Shown in pieces: positions 23,732-32,830 of a stretch of DNA of 45,908 nt. Below the pieces are notes generated by a model. It ran no database searches. It saw nothing but the letters and a program-made list of their open reading frames with translations, and was not told the DNA's origin. Position numbers and translations under genes: made by a program. This stretch comes from Candidatus Yaniella excrementavium. GTDB lineage: Bacteria; Actinomycetota; Actinomycetes; Actinomycetales; Micrococcaceae. The stretch lies in the NCBI GenBank assembly GCA_019115865.1, contig DXCT01000022.1, positions 1 to 45,908 on the forward strand, written 5' to 3'. Position 1 is the stretch's first letter. Each line of letters opens with the position of its first letter.

Positions 23732-24649
23732 TTAGCCGCGCATGGCAACGCCGTGGCGCCAGTACCCCATGAAGGCCACTTGGGCTCGGTCAACACCAAC
23801 TTCACGCACCAAAAATCTGCGTAACCGTTTGATGACGCCGCTCTCCCCGGCAATCCAGTAGTACGTACCGGATCGTGGTACATCGGTGACGGCAAGGTCT
23901 TCGCCTGATGCAGAAAACACCGGTGTCTCCCAAAGCAGATCCTCCGAAGCCTCGTCTGATGCCTCCGGCTCAACATGCCAGCCCAGTGCATCGGCCAGTG
24001 GTTCGCCTGCTTGTGCACCACCGCGTGGCAACCAGGTGACCTCGGCATTACTGGGAGCATCGATGGTCAGCTGATCGGCGTCGTTGGGAACCTCAATATA
24101 GGCGCACACTCGGGGTGCGTCGGTGGTGGTCTTGAGGTCTTCAACGATGCGTGCGATGGCGGGTGCCGCAGCCTCGTCTCCGAGCAACACGACCTCATCG
24201 GCGTCACCGGGTGCGAATTCAATGCCGGATTGTGGCTGCCCTACTCGAGGGGCAACTAACAATAACTCGGAGCCCACATCAGCTTCCGCCGCCCAGGCTG
24301 CCGCAGGTCCTGTCGAACCGTCGTCGGCAAAGTGCAGCACGAAGTCCACGGTGAGTCGAGTGCTGCCATCGTCACGGACCAGGTCTCGGATCGAATAAGT
24401 ACGCATAATGCCGCGCTTATCGTCTGGCAGTGCCAGCCACTGCTGATACCAGTCCTCCGCCTGAGGGATATGCGGCAGCTCTCCGGCGGTATTGGGCAGA
24501 ATCAGTTTGATTCGTTGATCGTAGAACGGACCGTCCGTGGCAAGCTCTTGCAGCTGAGGACCTGAGAACGTGATTCTGCGGAACGTGGCGGAAAGGTCTT
24601 CAACTACTTCGACTATTCCGCGGACCGGGCCGTGGGCACCACGCATCAT
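23732..24649 (-). CDS. Siderophore-interacting protein (FAD-dependent ferric-siderophore reductase)
   Basis: 305 aa. The FAD-binding motif is R-T-Y-S in MRTYSIRDL. The mid region has the VDFVLH stretch, and GDEAAAPAIARIVEDL begins the NAD(P)H-binding half. The C-terminus has YYWIAGESGVIKRLRRFL and GYWRHG, typical of the SIP/ViuB family that reduces Fe(III)-siderophores in the cytoplasm. The ATG at 24649 has AAGGAG 5 nt upstream. It heads the iron operon; the iron box lies about 75 nt upstream. Confidence 0.92.
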   Translation of the reverse strand: MMRGAHGPVRGIVEVVEDLSATFRRITFSGPQLQELATDGPFYDQRIKLILPNTAGELPHIPQAEDWYQQWLALPDDKRGIMRTYSIRDLVRDDGSTRLTVDFVLHFADDGSTGPAAAWAAEADVGSELLLVAPRVGQPQSGIEFAPGDADEVVLLGDEAAAPAIARIVEDLKTTTDAPRVCAYIEVPNDADQLTIDAPSNAEVTWLPRGGAQAGEPLADALGWHVEPEASDEASEDLLWETPVFSASGEDLAVTDVPRSGTYYWIAGESGVIKRLRRFLVREVGVDRAQVAFMGYWRHGVAMRG

Positions 24650-24724
24650 GGCGACTCCTTGCAGTGGGATGTACTGGCGACGATCACCGACAGCATGCCG
24701 ATACGACAGCCATGAGATCTGTAA

Positions 24725-24743
24725 TGAGGTTAGCCTACCCTAA
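24725..24743. promoter_or_regulatory. DtxR/IdeR iron box
   Basis: TGAGGTTAGCCTACCCTAA matches the 19-bp DtxR/IdeR consensus TTAGGTTAGCCTAACCTAA at 17 of 19 positions. It lies between the divergent siderophore operon and the MFS gene, so Fe(II)-loaded IdeR probably represses both. Confidence 0.88.
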
Positions 24744-24783
24744 GAGAAATGTTTTTCACCAGTCACTGTTACACTGTCTCGTT

Positions 24784-26025
24784 GTGCATTCCTTCAAGCC
24801 CAAGATTCTCCGTAGACGGCCGCGCCCTGTTCAGACACAAATCAGTGAAAAACGTCGTCTCATTGTCATGGTGGCGATGGCGCTGGGTGCTTTTGGTATC
24901 GGGACCACCGAGTTCGTCTCGATGGGCCTGCTCAGCATGATCGCCGAAGACTTTCAGATCACGGAGGACACCGCAGGCGTGATTATCACGTCCTATGCCC
25001 TGGGCGTGGTCGTTGGAGCTCCACTCATTACCGCACTGACGGGCAGGGTTCCACGACGCCGGCTCTTGCTGATCTTGATGGCCGCGTTCACGATCGGCAA
25101 TGGTCTGTCCGTTTTTGCCGATAATTACGAAGTGCTCCTCGTTGCCCGCTTTATCGCAGGTCTGCCCCACGGCGCATATTTCTCGGTCGCAGGTCTTTCA
25201 GCTGCATCGATGGCGCCCGTCGCGCAGCGTGGTCGAGCAGTGGCGTTTATCAGCATGGGGCTGTCGGTGGCCACGGTTATTGGTGTTCCGGCAGCGCAAG
25301 CTTTGGGAGCAGCACTCGGCTGGCCTGCCGCTTACGCACTGGTGGCGCTCATCGGCCTGACGACGATCGGGGCGCTGTGGTTCTTGATGCCACATATGAC
25401 GAAAATGCGTCCGACGAATCCGGCCACCGAGCTCGGTGCGTTGAAGCGGAGTCAGGTGTGGCTCACCCTGGCGATGGGGACGGTTGGTTTTGGTGGCATG
25501 TTCGCCGTGTACACCTACATTTCGTGGACCATGACTGAACGCGCAGGTTTGGATCCGTCGTGGATCTGGCTGGTGTTGATGGTTTATGGCATCGGTTCGG
25601 TTGCTGGAAACTGGTTCGGCGGCCGCCTGGCAGATCGCAATTTGGAATTTGGCATCCTGTTTGCGCTGCTGATGATCGCGACTGCTCTTACCGCGTTCTA
25701 TTTCACGTCAAAACATCCGGTGTTGGGTGTCATCAATTTTGGGGTAGTCGGTTTCTTTGGCACCAGCCTGGTTCCCAGCTTACAAATCCGACTCATGGAC
25801 GTCGCGGGTGATGCACAAACCCTTGCGGCTGCGTTGAATCATTCGGCGTTGAACCTTGCCAATGCAGCCGGCGCCGCGATTGGCGGGATGGTGATCTCAG
25901 CAGGGTTCAGTTACTCGGCTCCGGCGTTAGCTGGAACGGCACTTGCTTTGGCTGCCGTTGGAGTATGGGTACCTACCTTTTTCTTGCGACGGCGGTACTT
26001 GCGCTCTATAGGCGATCAGTCTTAG
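24784..26025 (+). CDS. MFS transporter (DHA1, AraJ/YdhP-like), iron-box associated
   Basis: 413 aa from the GTG at 24784; 12 hydrophobic segments. GAFGIGTTEFVSMGLL, RRRLLLILMAAF and ADNYEVLLVARFIAGLPHGAYF are typical of the AraJ/SotB/YdhP branch of drug/metabolite:H+ antiporters. The start is uncertain: the frame opens at 24664. TACACT (24770-24775) ends 8 nt before the GTG, and no Shine-Dalgarno is visible, so a leaderless start is plausible. The iron box lies 41 nt upstream of this GTG, where a bound repressor would block transcription. Divergence from a siderophore uptake operon suggests siderophore export (inference). It ends overlapping the convergent gene by 4 nt. Confidence 0.82.
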   Translation: MHSFKPKILRRRPRPVQTQISEKRRLIVMVAMALGAFGIGTTEFVSMGLLSMIAEDFQITEDTAGVIITSYALGVVVGAPLITALTGRVPRRRLLLILMAAFTIGNGLSVFADNYEVLLVARFIAGLPHGAYFSVAGLSAASMAPVAQRGRAVAFISMGLSVATVIGVPAAQALGAALGWPAAYALVALIGLTTIGALWFLMPHMTKMRPTNPATELGALKRSQVWLTLAMGTVGFGGMFAVYTYISWTMTERAGLDPSWIWLVLMVYGIGSVAGNWFGGRLADRNLEFGILFALLMIATALTAFYFTSKHPVLGVINFGVVGFFGTSLVPSLQIRLMDVAGDAQTLAAALNHSALNLANAAGAAIGGMVISAGFSYSAPALAGTALALAAVGVWVPTFFLRRRYLRSIGDQS

Positions 26026-26696
26026 GCAGATTGGTCCGGGTTCGTATGTGACTCCAGCAGTTGAGTAACGACTGCCTTGTATTGCAGTTTGCTGTGCTCC
26101 GCTATGGCTTGTGCAGTGGCGGCAAAGAGGTAGAGGGCCGCTCGTTGAATCTCGTGTGCGCCGTGTGTTGTGACCATGTTGTCCCGGCCATGGAATGCGT
26201 GACCCTGCATCGCTGCTCTTTGAATATCCTGGGCCGCAGCTTGTGTGGCGTCTGAGAGCTCCGGCAAACGCACGATGCCAAGTGCTGTCCGCAGTTTCGT
26301 GTTGGTATATATCGAGTCGAGCGTCTCCAATGTCAGGCCGCTAACGTGAGTGGTGCTTGGCAGGCTCGGTGTTGGTTCTAGTTGCAGGGAGCGCAGTATC
26401 TGCTCCGCTTGCACTGTTTTCTGTCGGTATAGGGCCTCGGATATGTCACGCACTGTATCGATGGTCAGTGCGCGTGCGTCGCCGACTGGAGTGTGCGCTT
26501 CCAGTTGATGGCGCTCGATTGCCCGGGTCATGGCTGCGGAGAGTTCATCGGGATCAACGTTGGGGAGATCGTGTATGTCGATTCCATCAGCTGCAAGTAA
26601 GGGCTTGAGTTCTTCTAGGACCTCGGGGGCACGTTGCATCCGCGCTAGCAGATCGGCGTCATCTGCTTCGTCAAAAGGGTGCTTCGCATTATTCAT
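26022..26696 (-). CDS. Protein of unknown family, paralogue of the N-terminal half of the protein at 35015-36484
   Basis: 224 aa, soluble, mostly helical by composition, no signal peptide or membrane segment. Shared with the protein at 35015-36484 are LKPLLAADGID against LAPLLSADGID, VDP-x-x-x-x-AM-x-RAIERH-x-LE, TPV-x-D-x-RA-x-TI-x-T-x-RDIS-x-AL, HV-x-G and a C-terminal AIAEH. I recognise no characterised domain. The ATG at 26696 has no Shine-Dalgarno; TATTGT lies 6 nt upstream, so a leaderless transcript is likely. It is convergent with the MFS gene and lies 63 bp downstream of the DUF222-HNH gene. Confidence 0.7.
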   Translation of the reverse strand: MNNAKHPFDEADDADLLARMQRAPEVLEELKPLLAADGIDIHDLPNVDPDELSAAMTRAIERHQLEAHTPVGDARALTIDTVRDISEALYRQKTVQAEQILRSLQLEPTPSLPSTTHVSGLTLETLDSIYTNTKLRTALGIVRLPELSDATQAAAQDIQRAAMQGHAFHGRDNMVTTHGAHEIQRAALYLFAATAQAIAEHSKLQYKAVVTQLLESHTNPDQSA

Positions 26697-26759
26697 ATGG
26701 TGACAATATCAGTCTCATAGGCCGAATTCAGTCTCCACAGGCGTCATCGCAAAACATGT

Positions 26760-28799
26760 TTATGTATTCCAGTACAAGTTTCGCAGCAGTGGCTGGTCCG
26801 GGTCGAGCCACTTGGCCGGCTGGAAATATGTCACTCCACCAGATTTTCGCATGGTCCATTTACCGTTGTGCACGTCGAGGTGATGGGCAGGACACAAAGT
26901 GATGGAGTTATTTTCATTGGTCTCTCCACCTTGCGACCATTCCTCAATGTGGTGGCACTGGCAGTAGGTGGCTTGCACAATACAACCCGGTGCTTGGCAA
27001 CCTTTATCACGCGCGAGGATCGCTTTTCGCTGCGCTGTGGTGAAGAGCCTTTTACTACGGTATTCGTTGAGGACGATATCTTGCCCGTTCCATATTTGTC
27101 CGACTAGCTCTGCATCACATAACGTCGGCCCCAGGTGACCCGGGTGCATTGGGCCAATGTTGACGATCTCCGATTGATACCGTGTCCAGGGTACCGGGTT
27201 GGCATACCCGGTGATTTCATGCTCGGCGCCTGAAACTGGTTCTAAACTGTCCTCTAAGCTGTCACGGACATTGGGATTCGGTCGTTTGATGATCGGGGGC
27301 AAAATACCAGACGGCCCGGCCGGTCGCTGCACTTGCTGAGGCAGCGCTGGCAATCCCAATGTCGCGTGTGCTGTCTGGATATCCTGCACGATAACGAGTT
27401 TTGCTGGTGACCCATGAGCGCGTTTCGCTGCTGCTTCCTCGGGGTGCATGCTCATTACTGCATTGATGGCGCCCAACAGTATCGCTCCGGCGCGTTGCGG
27501 TCGAGTCAGTCGATCGATCCAGTCGATGTGTTGTTTCGTGTACTCGTTGCCTTGCTCGTCTTCAGCGATCACTGCGTCGGCGGCGAAAGGTTGTGGGAGA
27601 CTGGCTTCAATCTGGCTTGGGACCCGATCATCAGTACCAGGCCGAGAACCCAGCATTTCATGCAATACGGCAAGTTTTTCTTCGTGGCCTGAAGCCCGTT
27701 CCCGCTGGGCGTGTGAAGTTTTTTCCGCAGAGTTGTCTACGGGCTGCTGACTCGGGGCTTCTGGAGCGTCATGCGTCGTTTTCGCTTCAGCCATGGCTTC
27801 GTAAAGATTTTCGATATTCTCCGGCAGAAGAGGTTTATTGCCTTTATAGTTCAGGTTGGTATTGAGAAATTCTTTGAGCGTTGCCGCCCATATGGGATCC
27901 ATGTGCATCGACGCTGTAGTCGAGCCGTCGTCATGGGACCGTAGATGCAATGCGTTATCGGGCTTCTTTTTAATAGCCTCCGACGGCGGTGGCCCGTCTG
28001 CATCAATGTGGTGGGCCGCCTGTTCGGTCCATCTATGGCGAGCTTGGGACAACTCCTCCGGCGACGCAGACTCGGCTGCCTGAAGCAAAGTGGGTTCAAA
28101 TGCCTGGATAACCTGGTCTTTGTAATCAAGCGGGCGTTTGACGGTGTTGGAGTATTTTGTCAGATCGTCGTCAAAGGCGGCAATGCGATCCAGATTCTCA
28201 CCTGAAATCCGTCCAGCAGCATACGACGCAGCGATATTTGGCAGCCTGGGCTCGGCTCCGGCTGGATTTCGATCTGTAGCCACCGCATGAGAAACATACT
28301 TCGCTCGCACTTGCAGTCGTTTGGCCCTATGCCCCGACATTCGCAGTTGCCTGCGCATGATTTCACTGACGTCACGGAAGCCCCGCAATCCTTCAGGAAC
28401 ACCCAGATAGGCGGTTTGGTCTTTTTGAGCAATCTGCAATAGCCGCGTGAGGTTCGTCATCGCCGCATCATTTGCGCGGTCATGCTGTGCCATTAACGCG
28501 GTGATAGCGGGAATGGTATCCACGTAATTATCAGGCGCTATTGGTTCAGGAGCGCCTTCTACGGTGCCCTGAGACTCGTCTTGGACAGCAAAGCCAGACC
28601 AGTCAGCACCTGAACTCTTCCGATACAGAGCTACCTCGTGCTCCGCATCTGGTTGCGAAAGTCGTTCGGAAAATTTCTGAGCCAAGAGTGCACGTGCGTA
28701 GGCCAATTCACCCAAGCTCATATCGTCAATCAAGTTCTCGTTGATCGCGTCCACTGACACAGGGGCGCCAAGATTCGTGAAGATCGATATTTGATCCAC
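26760..28799 (-). CDS. DUF222 / HNH endonuclease domain protein (13E12-repeat family)
   Basis: 679 aa. The large N-terminal and middle region (about 95-500) is DUF222-like (helical, with AASYAAGRISGENLDRIAAFDDDL and MDPIWAATLKEFLN). The C-terminus is a complete HNH nuclease motif: CQAPGC from 601, CQCHHIEEW (His616/617), NENNSITLCPAHH (631-640) and His644. Genes of this family occur in many copies in actinobacterial genomes; their role is not established. The start is GTG at 28799 with AGGAG upstream. Residues about 350-380 are a Ser/Gln/His-rich linker. Confidence 0.87.
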   Translation of the reverse strand: MDQISIFTNLGAPVSVDAINENLIDDMSLGELAYARALLAQKFSERLSQPDAEHEVALYRKSSGADWSGFAVQDESQGTVEGAPEPIAPDNYVDTIPAITALMAQHDRANDAAMTNLTRLLQIAQKDQTAYLGVPEGLRGFRDVSEIMRRQLRMSGHRAKRLQVRAKYVSHAVATDRNPAGAEPRLPNIAASYAAGRISGENLDRIAAFDDDLTKYSNTVKRPLDYKDQVIQAFEPTLLQAAESASPEELSQARHRWTEQAAHHIDADGPPPSEAIKKKPDNALHLRSHDDGSTTASMHMDPIWAATLKEFLNTNLNYKGNKPLLPENIENLYEAMAEAKTTHDAPEAPSQQPVDNSAEKTSHAQRERASGHEEKLAVLHEMLGSRPGTDDRVPSQIEASLPQPFAADAVIAEDEQGNEYTKQHIDWIDRLTRPQRAGAILLGAINAVMSMHPEEAAAKRAHGSPAKLVIVQDIQTAHATLGLPALPQQVQRPAGPSGILPPIIKRPNPNVRDSLEDSLEPVSGAEHEITGYANPVPWTRYQSEIVNIGPMHPGHLGPTLCDAELVGQIWNGQDIVLNEYRSKRLFTTAQRKAILARDKGCQAPGCIVQATYCQCHHIEEWSQGGETNENNSITLCPAHHLDVHNGKWTMRKSGGVTYFQPAKWLDPDQPLLRNLYWNT

Positions 28800-29170
28800 A
28801 ACAACTCCTCTCGACGCAGCAGCAATGCCGACGAAACAGTAGTGAACGGTCTTGGGACAAGGGATGAAAGAACACTGAATTGCTGATCGGGTATTGCCAC
28901 TATTCTACCGCACACTACCTATTCACACAATGATTTTAGGGTTATTTAATGAGCTTTTTAAGATATGTGAATATGGTTTATGACCCTTTATCATATCTAG
29001 AATTTTTTGGGTCTCGTGTCGCGTTTTTTGTGGATAACGGAATCTGGGGCAGCTGTTTTCCACAGACGTCCAGGCTCTTGTCGCAAGCCGCGGCCAGGGC
29101 TTAATTGCCGCACGGCACTACGGAGTCACACAGAAGAATCCAGGGGAGCTAACGCTTGACCTCGCCGGCG
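28800..29170. other. Intergenic region with AT-rich tract
   Basis: About 370 bp between the SSS symporter stop and the HNH gene start. Positions 28915-29030 are unusually AT-rich for this window and include a weak hairpin AGATATG/CATATCT (28961-28967 and 28992-28998) and a T6 run at 29003. The HNH promoter should lie in the left part. No gene is seen. Confidence 0.6.
29029..29064. promoter_or_regulatory. Inverted pair of DnaA-box-like sites
   Basis: TGTGGATAA (29029-29037) is the exact reverse complement of the consensus DnaA box TTATCCACA. TTTTCCACA (29056-29064) is a one-mismatch box in the other orientation, 18 nt away. They adjoin the AT-rich tract. Two sites may be chance or a simple inverted repeat. 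Confidence 0.4.
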
Positions 29171-30667
29171 CTAGAACGACCGAGTGGTGCTGCGTTTCAT
29201 CGACTCCGGAAGGTGCAGGCGCGCAAGAACCTCGTCGGTATTCCCTGGCGGTCGCTGTGATCCAAGGGCTGAGACCAGCATGGTAACCACCAACACCAAC
29301 GGAATAATCCACAGGGCAGGATACTGCAATACGGCCATCGACATGCCGGCGTCATCGATGAGGTGTCCGGCAAACAATGCGACCAGCGATACGAGCCCAC
29401 CTGTGACCATGCCGGAGACAGCCCCGGTTACGGTGAGGCCGCGCCACCAAATAGCCAGCAAGACTACGGGTGCCAATGACGACGCGGTGAATGTGAACAC
29501 CATAGCCACGGCTCCTGCCAGCGCAAGGCCGGTGGTCACGAATGTTGCCACGATGGGCAGAACCATCGCCAAGATCGCTCCCACACGGAAGCCGCGCACT
29601 GTTCCACCGAAAAACTCCTGTGACACGACTCCAGATATGGACACCACCAGCCCGGAGGCGGTTGACAGGAACGCGGCGAAGGCGCCGCCGGCAACCAGCG
29701 CGGTTAGGAGGTCGCCGGTCAGCCCGTCAAAGATCGCCGTGGGCAGTTGGAGCAGTGCGGTGTCGGTGCTCGCGCTCTGGCCCAGTTCCGGCAGCACCGC
29801 GCGGGCAACAACGCCAAGAATGATCGGCAGCGTGTAGAAACTGGCCAAAAGCCACAAGAGCAAGACGGTGGTGCGCCGGGCGGTACCGCCGTCAGGATTG
29901 GTGTAGAAACGCACCAAGACATGCGACAGTCCCAGCGTGCCAAGCATCAGAGCTGCGACCAAGGAAACGGTGCGATACGTACTGGATTGCGTGTCGTTGA
30001 CAAGTTCGACTTCGAAAGCGTTGGCGAGGTCGGGAACGAAGTTGGTGTCCCCTACCCCCAAGCGCAACACGAGGAAGACGGTGGGGATGAATAGTGCAGA
30101 CAGCTTGAACCAATACTGCACGGCCTGAGCCAGTGTCACCGAGCGCATCCCGCCGGAAACCACGGTTGGCAGCACGACCAGGATAACGATCGCGGGACCG
30201 AGCCAGGCGGGCAAATCCGTCGTCGCTGATAAGGCAATGGCGGCCCCGTGCAACTGTGGCACGATGTAGAGCCAGCCGGTGAACACGACGATCATGGCGG
30301 TGAGCCGGCGCAAAAGTTTGGATGGAAACCTCAGCGACATGAGATCGGGGATGGTATAGGCACCCGAGCGCCGCAGGGGCGCTGCCACGAAGACGAGCAA
30401 CGACAAGAAGCCTGCGGTGTAGCCCACGGGGAACCATAGTCCGTGGGTCCCGTAAGCCATGATGAGCCCAGCGACGCCGAGGAAACTTGCGGCCGAGAGA
30501 TATTCGCCGGCGACGGCGGAGGCGTTCAGCCACGGGGGCACACGGCGCGATGCCACATAAAAGTCTCGGGTGGTGCGGCTGCGGCGGAGTCCGTGCACGC
30601 TGATGATGATGGTCACTGCGCAGACGAGGCCGATGGAACCCAGCACCAAAAGGGGATCATGCATCAT
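29171..30667 (-). CDS. Sodium/solute symporter (SSS family), ActP-like monocarboxylate transporter
   Basis: 498 aa, about 13 hydrophobic segments. SSS family features: ASRRVPPWLNASAVAGEYLSAASFLG near the N-terminus, GGMRSVTLAQAVQYW and LGLSHVLVRFYTNPDG, all close to cation/acetate symporter ActP. The ATG at 30667 overlaps the preceding stop (ATGA). It is the last gene of an operon with its own LytS-type kinase, LytTR regulator and DUF485-like protein. Substrate is probably acetate, pyruvate or a similar monocarboxylate (inference from family and operon). Confidence 0.88.
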   Translation of the reverse strand: MMHDPLLVLGSIGLVCAVTIIISVHGLRRSRTTRDFYVASRRVPPWLNASAVAGEYLSAASFLGVAGLIMAYGTHGLWFPVGYTAGFLSLLVFVAAPLRRSGAYTIPDLMSLRFPSKLLRRLTAMIVVFTGWLYIVPQLHGAAIALSATTDLPAWLGPAIVILVVLPTVVSGGMRSVTLAQAVQYWFKLSALFIPTVFLVLRLGVGDTNFVPDLANAFEVELVNDTQSSTYRTVSLVAALMLGTLGLSHVLVRFYTNPDGGTARRTTVLLLWLLASFYTLPIILGVVARAVLPELGQSASTDTALLQLPTAIFDGLTGDLLTALVAGGAFAAFLSTASGLVVSISGVVSQEFFGGTVRGFRVGAILAMVLPIVATFVTTGLALAGAVAMVFTFTASSLAPVVLLAIWWRGLTVTGAVSGMVTGGLVSLVALFAGHLIDDAGMSMAVLQYPALWIIPLVLVVTMLVSALGSQRPPGNTDEVLARLHLPESMKRSTTRSF

Positions 30668-31164
30668 GGGAGCCCCTCCTGTTCAGGCTGCGGCTCAAGG
30701 GCGTGCTCGTTTGCGGTGGCCCGCCGAACGTAAAACCAGCCAAGGACAATGAGCAGCGGAATGAATACACCGGCGGGGATGAGCCACTCTAGGGGCACAT
30801 TCATAACGGTGAATGATGCGAGGTTGGGACTAAACCCGAAGGCAACATTGACGACGACCACCAGACCGAAAAACCAGGAGACAAGGGTGACGCCTAGCCG
30901 CAGCTGGGCGCGCATGAGTTTGCGGAGCATACTGCGTGATGGTTGGGCGCTCCCCGAGGCTTCGGAGGGGTTCAGGAGTACTTCCTTGACACTGGGCGCC
31001 CCGGTGGGCATGCGGACCTTGACGCGTCGGGCGCGCATCGCACGAATGCTGTCGGGAACGTCTTGGGCTGGCTCGGGTTCGCGGATGAGGTCGAGTACGA
31101 AGTCGTCGTCGGGGGTCGGGATGTCGTCTTCGGAACCGTCGTCGGGGTGGCGCCGGTGGGTCAT
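30664..31164 (-). CDS. DUF485-like two-TM membrane protein with acidic N-terminal extension
   Basis: 166 aa. Residues 1-80 are polar (acidic, then Arg-rich), and two hydrophobic helices follow (about 92-112 and 128-147), ending with YVRRATANEHALEP. The helix pair resembles the small DUF485 (YjcH) partner encoded before ActP-type symporters; a clear DUF485 protein sits before the second symporter at 32902-33294. Start and stop overlap both neighbours by 4 nt, so it is strictly co-translated with the regulator and the symporter. Confidence 0.7.
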   Translation of the reverse strand: MTHRRHPDDGSEDDIPTPDDDFVLDLIREPEPAQDVPDSIRAMRARRVKVRMPTGAPSVKEVLLNPSEASGSAQPSRSMLRKLMRAQLRLGVTLVSWFFGLVVVVNVAFGFSPNLASFTVMNVPLEWLIPAGVFIPLLIVLGWFYVRRATANEHALEPQPEQEGLP

Positions 31165-31928
31165 CCATCACTCCGGGAAACCGATCGGAAGTTCAACTGC
31201 TTGAGACGTTGCCTCACCTGGGGCATTAACCGGCGGCTGACCGGTAGCTCGTTTGTGTCAATGTGGATGCACATACGCCCGTCTTGTTGGACGATCTTGG
31301 TGGCAAAGTTGAGGTTCACAATATGCGACCGGTGAATCCGCACGAAGTCATACGTTGCCCAGTCTTCTTCGATCCCGGCGAGCGAAATGCGCAGCAGGTA
31401 GGACTCATCGGCGGTGTAGATCCGGGCGTAGTCACCTTGGGCTTGGGCCCATCGAATGGAGCGGATGGGGATAAACACTTGTTGCGATCCCTGTTGCACC
31501 GCGACTCTGCCGTGCTCTGGTACTTGTTCTATGGCACCGGTGTCGACGCGGTTGAGTGTTTTGCGTAGTGCCTCATGCAGTCGGGCAGGACGCACGGGCT
31601 TCAGTAGATAATCGAGGGCGTCCAGTTCGAAGGCATGCACGGCGGGGCGGGCATCAGCGGTTACAAAAATCACGTGCGGCACTTCGCCTGTGGGTGCGCG
31701 GCGAAGCTCGTGGGCCAGGTCCATGCCGGTGGGCCCGGGCATATGGATATCGAGTAGGACAACGTCGATAGTCCCGTCGGCCAGGATGTGCCGAGCCTGG
31801 GCTACATTGGTGGCAGTTTGTACCGCGGATACCAGCGGATCGGCTTCGAGTAACCACCGCATTTGTTCAACGGCCGGCACTTCGTCGTCGACGGCTAATA
31901 CCTGTAGCCCCGCTACTTGCGTAGTCAT
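31161..31928 (-). CDS. LytTR-family response regulator
   Basis: 255 aa. Receiver domain (about 8-125) with the acidic pair DDE at 14-16, phospho-acceptor D60 in VVLLDIHMPG, and the K of YLLKPVRPARL. LytTR DNA-binding domain (about 150-248) with IRWAQAQGDYARIYT, LLRISLAGIE and FVRIHRSHIVNLNF. LytTR regulators bind paired direct repeats upstream of targets. It overlaps the kinase gene and the DUF485-like gene by 4 nt each. It probably controls one or both flanking symporter operons. Confidence 0.93.
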   Translation of the reverse strand: MTTQVAGLQVLAVDDEVPAVEQMRWLLEADPLVSAVQTATNVAQARHILADGTIDVVLLDIHMPGPTGMDLAHELRRAPTGEVPHVIFVTADARPAVHAFELDALDYLLKPVRPARLHEALRKTLNRVDTGAIEQVPEHGRVAVQQGSQQVFIPIRSIRWAQAQGDYARIYTADESYLLRISLAGIEEDWATYDFVRIHRSHIVNLNFATKIVQQDGRMCIHIDTNELPVSRRLMPQVRQRLKQLNFRSVSRSDG

Positions 31929-32659
31929 GCGGGCCCCGCGGTCATTGGTGGAATAAAGTGTGAGGGCGCTTTGAATTTTGGAATGCGCATCGACACTTTC
32001 ATACCGGCATCCAGCTGTGTTTCGATCTGCAATCCGTGGTCAGCGCCGTAGGCTTGGCGCAGACGTAAGTCCACATTGCGCAGTCCAACGTGTGAGCTTT
32101 CGGCCTGGCCGCTCATCACTTTGGCCATATATTCTGGGTCGGCGCCGACACCGCCGTCTTCAATACTGATCTGAGAAAAAGTATCGACGTCTTTCGCCCG
32201 CACGAAGACGCGGCCGTCGCGATCCGAGTTGTACATGCCGTGGCGCACCGCATTTTCGACCAGCGGCTGGACACTCAGAAATGGAACTTCGACGCCGAGG
32301 ACTTCCGGAGCGATATCGAGACTGACCTGCAAACGTGACCCAAACCGGGCTTTTTCCAGCACGACGTAGCGTTCAACAGCGGTCAACTCATCTTCAAGCG
32401 TGGTGAAATCACCTTCGGTGCCTAACGAGTATCGCGTGAAGTCGGCAAAATCGATAAGTAATTCACGCGCTCGTGTCGGGTCAGTCGGGATCAGACCGGC
32501 GATGGCGTTAAGTGAGTTGTAGATGAAGTGTGGTGATATTTGGGACCGCAGACTGCGCAGCTGAGCCTCAATGAGCTGCTCGCGGGTGAGCTGCACCAGC
32601 TGCTGATAATCCGGTTCAGGCTCTGGTGTTCGACGACGAGATTTTCTACGCAGCATCAC
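31925..32659 (-). CDS. LytS/YehU-type sensor histidine kinase, no sensor domain
   Basis: 244 aa. The His kinase core has the phospho-acceptor H44 in SQISPHFIYNSLNAIAG. The N box is PLVENAVRHGM, the G1 region is DGGVGAD, and the G2 region is HVGLRNVDLRLRQAYG. Unlike most LytS-type kinases it has no transmembrane or ligand domain: only a basic tail (RRKSRRR) and about 25 helical residues precede the His. The signal may come through a partner, for example the symporter encoded in the same operon (inference). The start is GTG at 32659 or ATG at 32656; no ribosome site is visible. Confidence 0.88.
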   Translation of the reverse strand: MMLRRKSRRRTPEPEPDYQQLVQLTREQLIEAQLRSLRSQISPHFIYNSLNAIAGLIPTDPTRARELLIDFADFTRYSLGTEGDFTTLEDELTAVERYVVLEKARFGSRLQVSLDIAPEVLGVEVPFLSVQPLVENAVRHGMYNSDRDGRVFVRAKDVDTFSQISIEDGGVGADPEYMAKVMSGQAESSHVGLRNVDLRLRQAYGADHGLQIETQLDAGMKVSMRIPKFKAPSHFIPPMTAGPA

Positions 32660-32745
32660 GTGATATACCAGCTGACAGCGGCGGATGCAGTCATAATGAC
32701 CGCCGCGTGACGACGCGCAAGGAATCTGAACATACTTCTATGCTA

Positions 32746-32761
32746 GGTGATTGCTGTCACT
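32746..32761. promoter_or_regulatory. CRP/GlxR-like palindrome 1
   Basis: GGTGATTGCTGTCACT contains GTGA-N6-TCAC and matches TGTGA-N6-TCACA at 8 of 10 defined positions. It is 87 nt upstream of the kinase start. Confidence 0.5.
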
Positions 32762-32830
32762 TTATCGATCCGCAAAACCGCTCAACTCACAGACAGTGCC
32801 GCTTAGCGCAGATTACCCGCAGCAACGTCC

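Noticed and set aside
26760-28799. HNH protein as a homing endonuclease or mobile element
   Set aside because: No intron, intein or insertion boundary and no flanking repeats seen; the DUF222-HNH family is a chromosomal multi-copy family in actinobacteria.
28915-29064. Chromosomal or plasmid replication origin
   Set aside because: Only two DnaA-like boxes, no iterons, and no dnaA, dnaN or rep gene nearby.
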